Below are positions 9,054 to 16,376 of a stretch of 44,743 nucleotides of DNA, piece by piece. Made by a program: the position numbers and the translations under genes. This DNA comes from Aphanothece hegewaldii CCALA 016 (lineage in GTDB: Bacteria; Cyanobacteriota; Cyanobacteriia; Cyanobacteriales; Microcystaceae). Under the pieces are notes generated by a model. The model had not been told where the DNA came from. It saw only the letters and a list, made by a program, of their open reading frames with translations, and did no database searches. Position 1 is the stretch's first letter. The number at the start of each line of letters is the position of its first letter. The stretch is taken from the NCBI RefSeq assembly GCF_003007785.1, contig NZ_PXOH01000035.1:1-44743 (forward strand). Direction: 5' to 3'.

Positions 9054-9560
9054 ATGCAATTAATCCGATTTTTAGGAGCAGCGATCGTAGGTTTAGGATT
9101 ACTAGGTTTGGGTGCTTGTGGTGGCAGCAACGCACCCACGTCTTCAGAACCAGCGAACACCACCAGTTCACCACCCGCTGCCTCCAGTCCAGAGGCAAGC
9201 CCTAATCCGGCTGCCGCTACCGAGAATACTGGCAGTCAAACCAGCAAGCAGGGTGGACAGGTTGTGAAAGCGGGTGATTACCATCTGGAGTTTGTTCCCT
9301 CAAAAGAAGGAGATGGCACCCACCTCGATTTCTTTTTGTATAAAGGTGCCTCTACCGAAGTGATTCCTAACGCCAAAGTAACAGCACAGGTTGAGTTTCC
9401 AGATGGTACTCTCAAAGAACTTCCGCTCAAATACGAACCAGAGGGCAAGCATTATGGAGAAAAATTGCCAGGTGCGAGTGCTGTTGGAAATTACAAAGTT
9501 GCCATTCTAACTGATGTGAATGGTGAAAAAATCAACAGTCGGTTTAGTTTCAAACAATAA
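9054..9560 (+). CDS. lipoprotein with a small beta-domain, third gene of the RND operon
   Basis: Open from GTG 9045; ATG 9054 is preferred because AAGGAG (9040-9045) lies 8 bases upstream. The 168-residue product has a lipoprotein signal with lipobox LGAC at about 21-24, a Ser/Pro/Ala-rich linker (about 25-65), then a domain of about 95 residues starting VVKAGDYHLEFVPSKEGDG. It resembles small Ig-like YtkA/FixH-type periplasmic domains, a weak assignment. It starts 38 bases after the pump gene and is probably co-transcribed. It may be a periplasmic metal-handling accessory (inference). Few metal-ligand residues are conserved-looking apart from scattered His. Confidence 0.7.
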   Translation: MQLIRFLGAAIVGLGLLGLGACGGSNAPTSSEPANTTSSPPAASSPEASPNPAAATENTGSQTSKQGGQVVKAGDYHLEFVPSKEGDGTHLDFFLYKGASTEVIPNAKVTAQVEFPDGTLKELPLKYEPEGKHYGEKLPGASAVGNYKVAILTDVNGEKINSRFSFKQ

Positions 9561-9683
9561 CTGGGAATAAGAAGGTTAGTTGTTGTCCGTAGTTTCTACA
9601 AAATTATAAAAGCGCAATTCTACCTGCTTTAATCGACAATGTTATGCGGAAGCTAAAGCATATCGAAAAACAGTCAAACTTCG

Positions 9684-9990
9684 TCAGAACTGGAAATTGG
9701 GGCGGATGGTATCAACCCAAATTGTGCCATTGTCGCGGTTGTGTTCGGGATTAATAATTAACAACACTCCAAGAGAGGCAGATGTATTGTCTGGAATTTG
9801 GTAACGATAGAGTGCTTATAGATGCCAAGCAGTTGTGCCATCTTCATGATCGCGCACATCATTGCGAGTGGCTTTGGGGGGCTGGCCCGCAATGAACCCT
9901 ATAAATACTTCCCTGAAGACCAATATCAGGGAATGCCAGCGTCACTGCCCAGTTGAAGATGGTGGCTTCATTGCCCCGTTCAACCTAGCG
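9684..9990 (-). pseudogene. remnant of a cyanobacterial outer-membrane porin (C-terminal end)
   Basis: The minus strand carries pieces of one protein in different frames: VERGNEATIFNWAVTLAFPD, then GQPPKATRNDV, then ALYRYQIPDN, LLIINPEHNRDNGTIWVDT and finally IRPNFQF with a TGA stop at 9684-9686. The terminal aromatic residue and the IxNPEHNxDNxTIW signature fit the cyanobacterial OprB/iron-uptake porin family (my recollection of that family's C-terminus). At least one frameshift and one in-frame stop separate the pieces, and the rest of the gene is missing. It lies directly beside a MITE-like element. Confidence 0.65.
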
Positions 9991-9999
9991 TAAATATAG

Positions 10000-10316
10000 G
10001 GTTCGTGTCACTTGGTGCAGCCTTGTAAAGTTTTGTAAAAAAAATCCTTTTTGAGCCTTGATTGATAAAAAATTGTCATCAAAACTTTGCTTAGTTTGTC
10101 TCTTTTTAGGCAAAGTCTAATAACAAGATAGTCCTCAGCATGAAGATTTGACCCATGCGCTCAATTACTCCTCAACATCCCTTTTCGGCAAAGATATATT
10201 TAAAAAAATTCTTAATCAGGTGGAAAATGGGGAATCAGAAAGCGCACTCATTCCGTGGCTATAATCTTTGTCTATCAATTGTTTCAACACGCTTGCTGCA
10301 CTTTGTGACACGAACC
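10000..10316. mobile_element. 317-bp MITE-like element with terminal inverted repeats
   Basis: GGTTCGTGTCAC (10000-10011) is repeated inverted as GTGACACGAACC (10305-10316). After three mismatched bases the match resumes (GTGCAGC at 10015-10021 against GCTGCAC at 10295-10301), giving 19 of 22 matching terminal positions. No transposase fits inside; one open stretch of about 45 codons ends at a TAA near 10263. I see no convincing target duplication. It could be a MITE or an internally deleted insertion sequence. Confidence 0.65.
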
Positions 10317-10330
10317 TTCTAATTTACGCC

Positions 10331-10426
10331 GTTCCAGAACATAGCACGATCAGTGAAATCGTTCTGTTAGGTTTAGGGGGAATCTGTAGACTAAAACGTA
10401 AAGGTAAATTTGGAGGTGTTCGCTGA
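10331..10426 (+). pseudogene. remnant PEP-CTERM sorting tail
   Basis: The frame reads VPEHSTISEIVLLGLGGICR followed by LKRKGKFGGVR and a TGA stop. This matches the layout of PEP-CTERM sorting signals (VPEPST, hydrophobic segment, basic end), with Pro replaced by His at the third motif position. No start or upstream protein remains; the frame runs into the end of the MITE-like element. It is probably the last fragment of a lost secreted protein. Confidence 0.55.
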
Positions 10427-10525
10427 GGCTTGCAGGGGGAAGGCACTAGAAGTTCAAAGCTTTTAAAATGTCCTAATCTTTATCCTCTTTACCATCCGTC
10501 ATGAGTTGTCGCTCTCATCTTAAAA

Positions 10526-10558
10526 TTTCATTCTAATTTCATCGGAGTCTGTCATTCT
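10526..10558 (+). promoter_or_regulatory. TTTCAT direct-repeat box before response regulator gene
   Basis: TTTCAT-TCTAA-TTTCAT (10526-10542) lies about 90 bases upstream of the response-regulator ATG. The hexamer at the expected -10 position (10553-10558, CATTCT) is weak. The placement implies that the regulator controls its own operon (inference). Confidence 0.6.
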
Positions 10559-10633
10559 AGAAATAGGAATTCTGTCAATCCTCCTCTTGGGGATGTTGAT
10601 AGGGCAATTTGTAGATTGAGCAAGTAATCTGTG

Positions 10634-11344
10634 ATGAAAGTTCTCCTTGTTGAAGATGAATTAGATTTAGGGGCAGCCATCGAGCGAACTCTGAACCAAG
10701 AAAAATATATTGTAGACTGGGTTCAGGATGGTAACTCTGCTTTGAACTATCTAGATAACCAGCAAGCTCAATATACCCTAGCTATTTTTGACTGGATGTT
10801 GCCAGGGCAGACCGGATTAGATTTGTGCAAGCGTCTTCGAGAACAGAAAAATTCTTTACCAGTATTGATACTAACGGCAAGAGATCGCTGGGAAGATAAG
10901 GTGATTGGCTTAGATGCTGGAGCCGATGATTATCTCGTCAAGCCCTTCCGTATGGAAGAACTGCTGGCACGATTGCGCTCGTTGCGGCGGCGATCACCTC
11001 AGTTTCAGCCGCAGCAGATTCAATTTGGCAGCCTGCTCTTGGACTGCGATAATCGGGTCATTTACTGGCAACCTGTTCATAAGGAGCGTCGTAGCATTCG
11101 GTTGAGCAAAAAGGAATTTCAACTGCTGGAATACATCATGAGACATCCTTGGCAAGCTGTAACACGAGATCAAATTTTGAACTATCTCTATGAAGTGGAT
11201 GCTGAACGAATTAGTAATGTTGTTGCAGCACAAGTACGGCTCTTGAGACGTAGACTTTCAGAATTAGGTTGTGACGACGCAATTCAAACAGTTCCAGGAG
11301 GAGGCTATCGTCTCAATTCAGTTTATGCCGATGGAACCGTTTAA
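10634..11344 (+). CDS. OmpR/PhoB-family response regulator
   Basis: The product has 236 residues from ATG 10634; the GTG just before it, at 10631, is the alternative. The receiver domain starts MKVLLVEDELDLG with acidic pocket residues at its start, the phospho-acceptor Asp in FDWMLPG and Lys in LVKPFRMEEL. The C-terminal winged-helix DNA-binding domain runs from about 130 to the end (LSKKEFQLLEYIMRHP, VPGGGYRL). It overlaps the kinase gene start, so the two are translationally coupled. By analogy with cyanobacterial CopR/NrsR-type regulators it probably activates the metal-efflux genes, and the TTTCAT direct repeats are the candidate binding sites. Direct repeats with 11-bp period suit this family. 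Confidence 0.92.
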   Translation: MKVLLVEDELDLGAAIERTLNQEKYIVDWVQDGNSALNYLDNQQAQYTLAIFDWMLPGQTGLDLCKRLREQKNSLPVLILTARDRWEDKVIGLDAGADDYLVKPFRMEELLARLRSLRRRSPQFQPQQIQFGSLLLDCDNRVIYWQPVHKERRSIRLSKKEFQLLEYIMRHPWQAVTRDQILNYLYEVDAERISNVVAAQVRLLRRRLSELGCDDAIQTVPGGGYRLNSVYADGTV

Positions 11345-12701
11345 TCGAACGCAACTCCGTCTAGCAAGTTGGTACGCTCTAGTTATGGGAGCGATTCTTG
11401 GACTGTGTGGACTGGTAAGCTATCAGGTAACTATTCGCGCTTATTCAGATTCAATGGAGCGGGAGTTGGAAACAGTTGCAAAAACACTATATGCTGGAAT
11501 CGAACTGCATCTAAAGCAGCCTGGCCGTCTGGAGCCATTTGTAGAAAAACTCCTTCCAGATGTTTGTTTAACAGACGCACCCTGTTTGGTTGAAATCAAT
11601 CCAAATCATAGTCATTCCTTTTGGAAAAATCACCACATACCAAGCAAAGTCCACCAAAACGATTATTATATTCGATTTCTGGATAGTTCAAATAAACTGG
11701 TTGCTGTTAGTGGACTTCGTGTCGATCTCCCTACAACAATGAGTTCGCCAAATTGGCAAACTGTTGTGGACTCGCAAGGAAAACGATTTCATCAGATAGC
11801 CTTTCCCCTGCATACTCTAGACAATAAACTTTGGGGTTATCTACAAGTGGGGCGATCGCTCAAAGATCTAGACAGTCGGTTAGCCGCTTTGAAGCTTGTC
11901 CTCTTGGTAGGATTGCCGATTACAGTCATCCTAATCGGTGTCTCTAGTTGGTGGTTAGCAGGAAAAGCGGTACGACCGATTTACCGCTCTTATTTACAGA
12001 TGCAGCAGTTCACGGCAGATGTTGCCCACGAACTACGAACACCACTGACAGCGATTTTAGCCACGCTTGATTCTGCCTTGAGGCTGTCCAATGTGACAGA
12101 ACCAGAGGTTCGAGACACCCTTAAAACCATTGAACGTCAGGTTAATCGTTTTTTTGAACTCATTAAAGATTTGTTGCTACTCTCACGACTGGAACAGCAT
12201 ACGTTAGATAGTAACCCGCAATCACTGTGTCTTAATGATTTAATGAGTGATTTGATTGAAGAATTTTCGGCATTAGCTGCTTCCGTTAATTTGAAGTTAG
12301 TGTCTGAGTTGCGATCGCCTGAACCCTTGTATATCTTTGCCGATGAAGATCAAATTTGCCGTTTGTTCTCCAATTTAATCATTAATGCGATTCAATACAC
12401 TGCTCCAGGCGGTTGCATCACTCTTAAACTGTCTAAAGAAGATCGTCATGCTGTATTTGAGGTACAAGATACAGGTATTGGCATTTCTCTTGACGCTCAA
12501 ACATACATTTTTGACCGCTTTTATCGCGTTCAAAGCGATCGCTCTCGCCAAACAGGGGGTACAGGATTAGGGCTGTCAATTGCTCGTGCCATTGCTGAAG
12601 GACACGGTGGTAGTATTAGAGTTCAAAGCGAGGTCGGAAAAGGTAGTACCTTCACCATTCGTCTACCTGTTGAAAAAACCTTACAAAACAAAAATTATTA
12701 A
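11325..12701 (+). CDS. membrane sensor histidine kinase (metal-sensing type)
   Basis: The frame is open from 11271, but the ATGs at 11325 and 11331 give the usual short overlap with the regulator (stop 11344). About 458 residues: TM1 (about 11-32), a periplasmic sensor of about 150 residues, TM2 (about 187-210), the HisKA phosphorylation motif DVAHELRTPLTAI, and an ATPase domain with NLIINAIQY, DTGIGI and GTGLGLSIA. The sensor holds two close cysteines (DVCLTDAPC) and a His cluster (NHSHSFWKNHHIPSKVHQ), plausible ligands for periplasmic copper, silver or nickel. It should phosphorylate the regulator encoded just upstream. Confidence 0.92.
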   Translation: MPMEPFNRTQLRLASWYALVMGAILGLCGLVSYQVTIRAYSDSMERELETVAKTLYAGIELHLKQPGRLEPFVEKLLPDVCLTDAPCLVEINPNHSHSFWKNHHIPSKVHQNDYYIRFLDSSNKLVAVSGLRVDLPTTMSSPNWQTVVDSQGKRFHQIAFPLHTLDNKLWGYLQVGRSLKDLDSRLAALKLVLLVGLPITVILIGVSSWWLAGKAVRPIYRSYLQMQQFTADVAHELRTPLTAILATLDSALRLSNVTEPEVRDTLKTIERQVNRFFELIKDLLLLSRLEQHTLDSNPQSLCLNDLMSDLIEEFSALAASVNLKLVSELRSPEPLYIFADEDQICRLFSNLIINAIQYTAPGGCITLKLSKEDRHAVFEVQDTGIGISLDAQTYIFDRFYRVQSDRSRQTGGTGLGLSIARAIAEGHGGSIRVQSEVGKGSTFTIRLPVEKTLQNKNY

Positions 12702-12726
12702 GTGATAATTTTAACGCATTGGACAG

Positions 12727-13449
12727 CTACTGCTTTACTTCTCTAATTAACTCTTGAGTGTATTCATAACCTTCAGTGTTTCCTTGGCTTAGGAATAGTT
12801 GAGCCGCTTTTTGTAGATCCTCTAACGCTCCTGACTTGTCTCCGAGGGCATTTCGGGTTAGTCCTCGGTTTCCGTAAGCATCGGCTGAATTAGGAGCAAG
12901 TTTGATCGCCTGGGTGTAGTCAGCGATCGCACCTTGACGATCTCCTAAATTAAAACGGGTCAATCCTCGATTATAATAAGCATCAGAAAATTTAGGATTA
13001 AGTTGTACGGCTCGATCAAAATCGTTAAGGGCAACCGTCAACTGTCCGAGATTAGCGTGAACATTCCCTAATCTATTATAAGCATCGGCATGGTTAGGAT
13101 CGAGTTTTAAGGTTTGATGAAAATCTGAAATGGCTCCCTTAAAATCTCCCACAATACTTTTGACATATCCTCGGTTACAGTAAGCTTCTACATAGTTGTG
13201 GTCAATTCGTAAAACCTGGGTGTAACTTTCAATCGCTCCTGTATAATCGCCTTGATTGTATTTTTCCATACCTCGGTTAAAGTAATCTTGAGCCTTTTGA
13301 GAAGCAGATAGCTGTCGTTCTTGACTAGCTAAATTTTGCGTAAGCCATAACTGACTTAACTGGGAAGGCAAGGCATTAGTCTTTAGTGCCAATCCATTCA
13401 AGGCAGTTGTTATCCCTAAAACAATAATCGCTTTATTAAGTTGCATCAT
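12727..13449 (-). CDS. secreted TPR-repeat protein
   Basis: The 240-residue protein has a signal peptide (about 1-27) followed by five or six 34-residue TPR units. Each carries the A-x-x-x-x-G and D-x-x-x-A-Y-x-N-R-G pattern, for example VEAYCNRGYVKSIVGDFKGA. TPR arrays mediate protein-protein contacts, and here probably in the periplasm. It faces the kinase gene tail to tail (25 bases between stops). No metal-binding motif is visible, and no link to the resistance genes other than position. Confidence 0.85.
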   Translation of the reverse strand: MMQLNKAIIVLGITTALNGLALKTNALPSQLSQLWLTQNLASQERQLSASQKAQDYFNRGMEKYNQGDYTGAIESYTQVLRIDHNYVEAYCNRGYVKSIVGDFKGAISDFHQTLKLDPNHADAYNRLGNVHANLGQLTVALNDFDRAVQLNPKFSDAYYNRGLTRFNLGDRQGAIADYTQAIKLAPNSADAYGNRGLTRNALGDKSGALEDLQKAAQLFLSQGNTEGYEYTQELIREVKQ

Positions 13450-13572
13450 GCCACCTTTTCTAGCAGAAGAAGATTGGTTAACTTGATCTTAGAAAAGATT
13501 ACGGATTTCGAGCCAGTCTATCCAAGAAAATTTATAGAAGTAACAAGCTACAGAGTTGATAAGAACATATGA

Positions 13573-14199
13573 TTAAACGGCTTTAGTCTGCAAGACTTGA
13601 CAACCCGACCTTATTAGAACTAAGGCACTTCCAAATATAATCAAAGCAACGAGCAATCCAGCAATAGCATCTACCCAAAACCACTGAAAGAAATACACGG
13701 CTAAGGCTGAGAGCATGACACTGATTGCACTCAGAACATCAGCCATTCCATGCAGGAAAATTCCTTTTAAATTCAAATCATCCAAATCATCTTTGTACAG
13801 AAAATAAAGAGTCACACTATTAATAACAAGGTTAAAGGAAGCACCTATTAGCAGGGGAAATCCTAAAATTGGTTCTGAAACTCGCAAATGCTCGATGGAA
13901 TGATTGATCATCAAAAATGAGATCGCGCTTAAGCTTACTCCATTAAATAAACTGACCCAAGCTGAAATCTTTTGATAGTCTAAATTTGTTTGATGTTGAA
14001 CAATCCAAACGGCTAACAGTGTTAAACTTAACGTCACTAGATCTAAAAATAAGTGACCCGAATTGGCGAGTAGCGATAAACTACGACTGATTAGCTCAAT
14101 TCCTAAATCAATTAAAAAAAGACTACTTCGTAGCCCCAGAATCAACCAGAGATATTGAGTCGGTTCCGATTGCTTAAAATCATTGCTCAAAACAGACAT
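13573..14199 (-). CDS. CDF-family cation transporter lacking the cytoplasmic domain
   Basis: ATG 14199 is chosen over TTG 14229 because AGGAG lies 8 bases before it; 208 residues. Six membrane helices can be drawn. Metal-site residues of cation diffusion facilitators are present as two HxxxD pairs: H49/D53 in GHLFLD and HGMAD further on. This is the pattern usual for zinc-type members. The protein stops after helix 6, so the C-terminal cytoplasmic dimerisation domain of about 80 residues is missing; short CDFs of this kind exist. It probably exports Zn2+ or Co2+ from the cytoplasm. The gene lies between the TPR and VKOR genes on the same strand, but no operon is certain. Confidence 0.8.
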   Translation of the reverse strand: MSVLSNDFKQSEPTQYLWLILGLRSSLFLIDLGIELISRSLSLLANSGHLFLDLVTLSLTLLAVWIVQHQTNLDYQKISAWVSLFNGVSLSAISFLMINHSIEHLRVSEPILGFPLLIGASFNLVINSVTLYFLYKDDLDDLNLKGIFLHGMADVLSAISVMLSALAVYFFQWFWVDAIAGLLVALIIFGSALVLIRSGCQVLQTKAV

Positions 14200-14318
14200 T
14201 AATGTAACTCCTAAAGCTTCTGTAATCAAGCTTTAAACTGTTGTTTTCTTATTTTTTTCCTAGCAAGCAATTTCTTCCATATGTCCTTAAGCTTTTTAAA
14301 AATCGGTACTATCAATGG

Positions 14319-15320
14319 CTATTTAGGACTCAAATTATTTTGGAAATTACGCTGCCCTTGATAAGCCGATAAATTAGCTAATTGCTCTAAACTTTGTGTA
14401 CCTTGATAGAATTTTCCTTTGATTTCCCAGCTTGGAAAACCTTGTATCTTAGCCGCTTGACAAAGCTCAGGTTTAGGATCTTTCCCTCTGGGATCGCACT
14501 CAATATAATTAATTTGGGCAACTGCTTCTTTACCAAATAGTTGTTTTTGGTCATGACAATGAGGACACCAAAACGCACCATACATTTTAGCCCCTACTTG
14601 TTTGAGATGCTGTGCTAAAGCAATTTCAGCCGTCCCTGAGACGGTCGTAATGTCATAGCCACCTGGTGTTTTTTCAGCGCGAGGATTATTAATCGGGGCA
14701 TACATTCCCAGAGTACCAACTAAGACGATAATTCCAACGATGATCCCGATAAACCACAATTGTCCGACTTCTTCCCAATCATGCCCGATGATCGATAGGA
14801 TAAAAAGGCTAGTCGATAACAAAGCTGAAACAATACAGTAAAGGCAAGCAGCTTTAATGACTGCAAAAAGTAGATACATTAAATATCCACTAAACACCAT
14901 CATTGCTGTGCTACCCATAAACAGAAACAGCCGAGTCCATTTATTTAAGTTAGAGTGAAGTTTCTTTTGCTCTAGTGTATTGAAGAATAAAGGCGCAACA
15001 GCAAACACAATCATGCTGAAGTAGTCAAATTTTTGCGCTTGTGTCGTTCTATCATGTTTTAGAATAGAGGGTTTTACTAGAGTCCAAGTGTGTTGTATTT
15101 GGGAGGCTGTCTCTTTTAACTTCATTGTATTTCCTGTAGCTGACCAGATTTCTAATTCACGTCCGTAATAATCGAGTAAGGTGACTTTAATTGGTACTTT
15201 TAATTGATAAGATGCGGTTAGGTTAGCTGCGATTAGTGTTATTTGGTTAGCTTTTTGCATTACTACGTGATGATTTTTAGCGGCGATCCCACAGGGATCT
15301 CGCCTACGGCGAGCGCGCAT
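14319..15320 (-). CDS. chimeric ORF: tail of a secreted helical protein fused to VKOR-thioredoxin
   Basis: Of the 333 residues, the first about 20 are encoded partly by an inserted palindrome. About 21-105 continues the helical protein of the next ORF upstream (ANQITLIAANLTASYQLKVP, LDYYGRELEIW). At about FDYF/SMIVFAVAPLFFN it switches into a vitamin-K-epoxide-reductase-like membrane domain (FSGYLMYLLF, active-site CLYC) and then a thioredoxin domain with CPHC near 253-256. VKOR-thioredoxin fusions oxidise cysteines to form disulfides in cyanobacteria. Here the first helix and the loop cysteine pair of VKOR are absent, so electron relay is probably impaired. I interpret the ORF as an in-frame deletion joining two adjacent genes; a natural fusion is the alternative. 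The start is uncertain. Confidence 0.7.
   Translation of the reverse strand: MRARRRRDPCGIAAKNHHVVMQKANQITLIAANLTASYQLKVPIKVTLLDYYGRELEIWSATGNTMKLKETASQIQHTWTLVKPSILKHDRTTQAQKFDYFSMIVFAVAPLFFNTLEQKKLHSNLNKWTRLFLFMGSTAMMVFSGYLMYLLFAVIKAACLYCIVSALLSTSLFILSIIGHDWEEVGQLWFIGIIVGIIVLVGTLGMYAPINNPRAEKTPGGYDITTVSGTAEIALAQHLKQVGAKMYGAFWCPHCHDQKQLFGKEAVAQINYIECDPRGKDPKPELCQAAKIQGFPSWEIKGKFYQGTQSLEQLANLSAYQGQRNFQNNLSPK
15279..15318. repeat. 40-bp palindromic repeat insertion with AAAAAT duplication
   Basis: The block contains two back-to-back hairpins: GGCGA-TCCC-ACA-GGGA-TCTCGCC and CGCC-TACG-GCG. It is flanked on both sides by ATTTTT (15273-15278 and 15319-15324). Removing the block plus one copy (46 bases) restores one reading frame across the junction (NIVLLKN then HHVVMQKANQ). 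This is a small palindromic element of the kind scattered in cyanobacterial genomes. Confidence 0.75.
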
Positions 15321-15675
15321 TTTTCAGTAAGACAATGTTATCATTAAGCTGTTTGAGTTTCGTCGGGTTTTCTCCTTGTAAATCTCTAGCAAGACGTTTC
15401 GCTTCTGTTTCTAATTTTGTCAAACTTGTTGAAGCTTTTGTCCAATTTTTAGCTTTAGCCATATCATAAAGATCTTCACCCAATTCGCCTACTTCGCTTA
15501 AAGATTTTGGAACTCGATCATCTTTGACTTCTGTATCAGTATCATTATCTTTATGTTGATGTACAATCGCTACAGGTGTGGGTGATTGGTTGGCCGAAAT
15601 CGCTTGAGTTAATCCACTAATTCCGATCACACTAATTGTCGAAGCCAGAACTATTATTTTTGTGCGAGTTTTCAT
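15304..15675 (-). pseudogene. secreted helical protein gene interrupted by palindromic insertion
   Basis: ATG 15675 is preferred over TTG 15681; 123 residues. It has a signal peptide (MKTRTKIIVLASTISVIG..., cleavage near ISANQ), a His/Asp-rich start (HQHKDNDTDTEVKDD) and helical segments (ELGEDLYDMAKAKNWTKA). The last four residues (ARSP) and the stop come from the palindromic insertion at 15279-15318. The natural continuation lies in another frame, in the N-terminal part of the downstream chimeric ORF. The gene is therefore broken, or at best makes a shortened protein. Similar helical secreted proteins sit near metal genes in other cyanobacteria as far as I recall, but their function is unknown. 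Confidence 0.7.
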
Positions 15676-15836
15676 ATTCAATCAGCTATAAATTTAAGTT
15701 GATAGTTTGACTGTAGATAAAAATTATCAAGAACTCGGAAAGAATTAAACTTAAAGCTGATTCAAATCTTTTCGATTTCTTAATATTTGTCATTTAAGGT
15801 AAGAACTGTCTACATAAATTAAAACGTTTACCAACA

Positions 15837-16301
15837 ATGAAAACATCAACTAAAATCGCTGTAGCAACTTTTGTCTTAGGAATTTTAGGAGTAGCAACAA
15901 TTACTCAAACCACTTATGCACTTTCCAAGGAAACTTTTAACAAAGTGGCTGAAGCAGTAAATAGAAATTGGGAAGCCAATGATGATCTAGAAGAAGTACA
16001 AGAAGTAATTCAATTGCAAAAGTTAGCTAAAATTTCACTTCAGCAAGCCAGTCAAGCAGCACAACAAAAAATCGGTGGTGAACCTCATCAAGTTGAACTA
16101 GAAAACGAAAATGGAAATCTTGTTTATACTGTAGAAATCGGTGAAACAGAAGTAATAGTAGATGCTGGTAATGGTCGTGTTCTCTACGTTGAAAAGCTTA
16201 ATCAAGAAGATAATGAAGCTGCTGAAGCATCTCGTCCTCGCAGTAGTATTCAAGTTCCTAATTCTCAGAATAATGACCGAGAAACAAATGACGATAATTA
16301 A
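15837..16301 (+). CDS. secreted PepSY-domain protein
   Basis: The product has 154 residues with a signal peptide (about 1-28, ending TTYA). One PepSY-type unit runs from about 60 to 122: LAKISLQQASQAAQQKIGGE, VELENENGNLVYTVEI and VIVDAGNGRVLYVE. The tail is Asn/Asp-rich. PepSY proteins are usually periplasmic or extracytoplasmic and often sit beside two-component pairs. Here the gene faces the kinase at 16377-17624, so it may act as a sensor accessory or simply be regulated by that pair (inference). Its signal peptide resembles that of the 15304-15675 product (MKTxTKI). Confidence 0.82.
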   Translation: MKTSTKIAVATFVLGILGVATITQTTYALSKETFNKVAEAVNRNWEANDDLEEVQEVIQLQKLAKISLQQASQAAQQKIGGEPHQVELENENGNLVYTVEIGETEVIVDAGNGRVLYVEKLNQEDNEAAEASRPRSSIQVPNSQNNDRETNDDN

Positions 16302-16376
16302 TTCATAATGAGTGTATTTACTCTCAATCAGATTAAACATTAGTCATTGAATCAAGAATTGTTGAAAAAACAAACT

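Larger units (their letters stand above)
9561..10633. other. gene-debris region between RND operon and regulator pair
   Basis: More than 1 kb without an intact gene. From left to right: about 120 bases with no recognisable content, the porin remnant (9684-9990), a MITE-like element (10000-10316), a PEP-CTERM tail (10331-10426), and the promoter region of the response regulator with a TTTCAT box. Junk of this kind at a composition boundary suggests past recombination. Confidence 0.7.

Noticed and set aside
9570..9690. Possible transposase fragment (reading CYAEAKAYRKTVKLRQNW)
   Set aside because: Only about 25 codons, no start or neighbouring transposase sequence; no family recognised.
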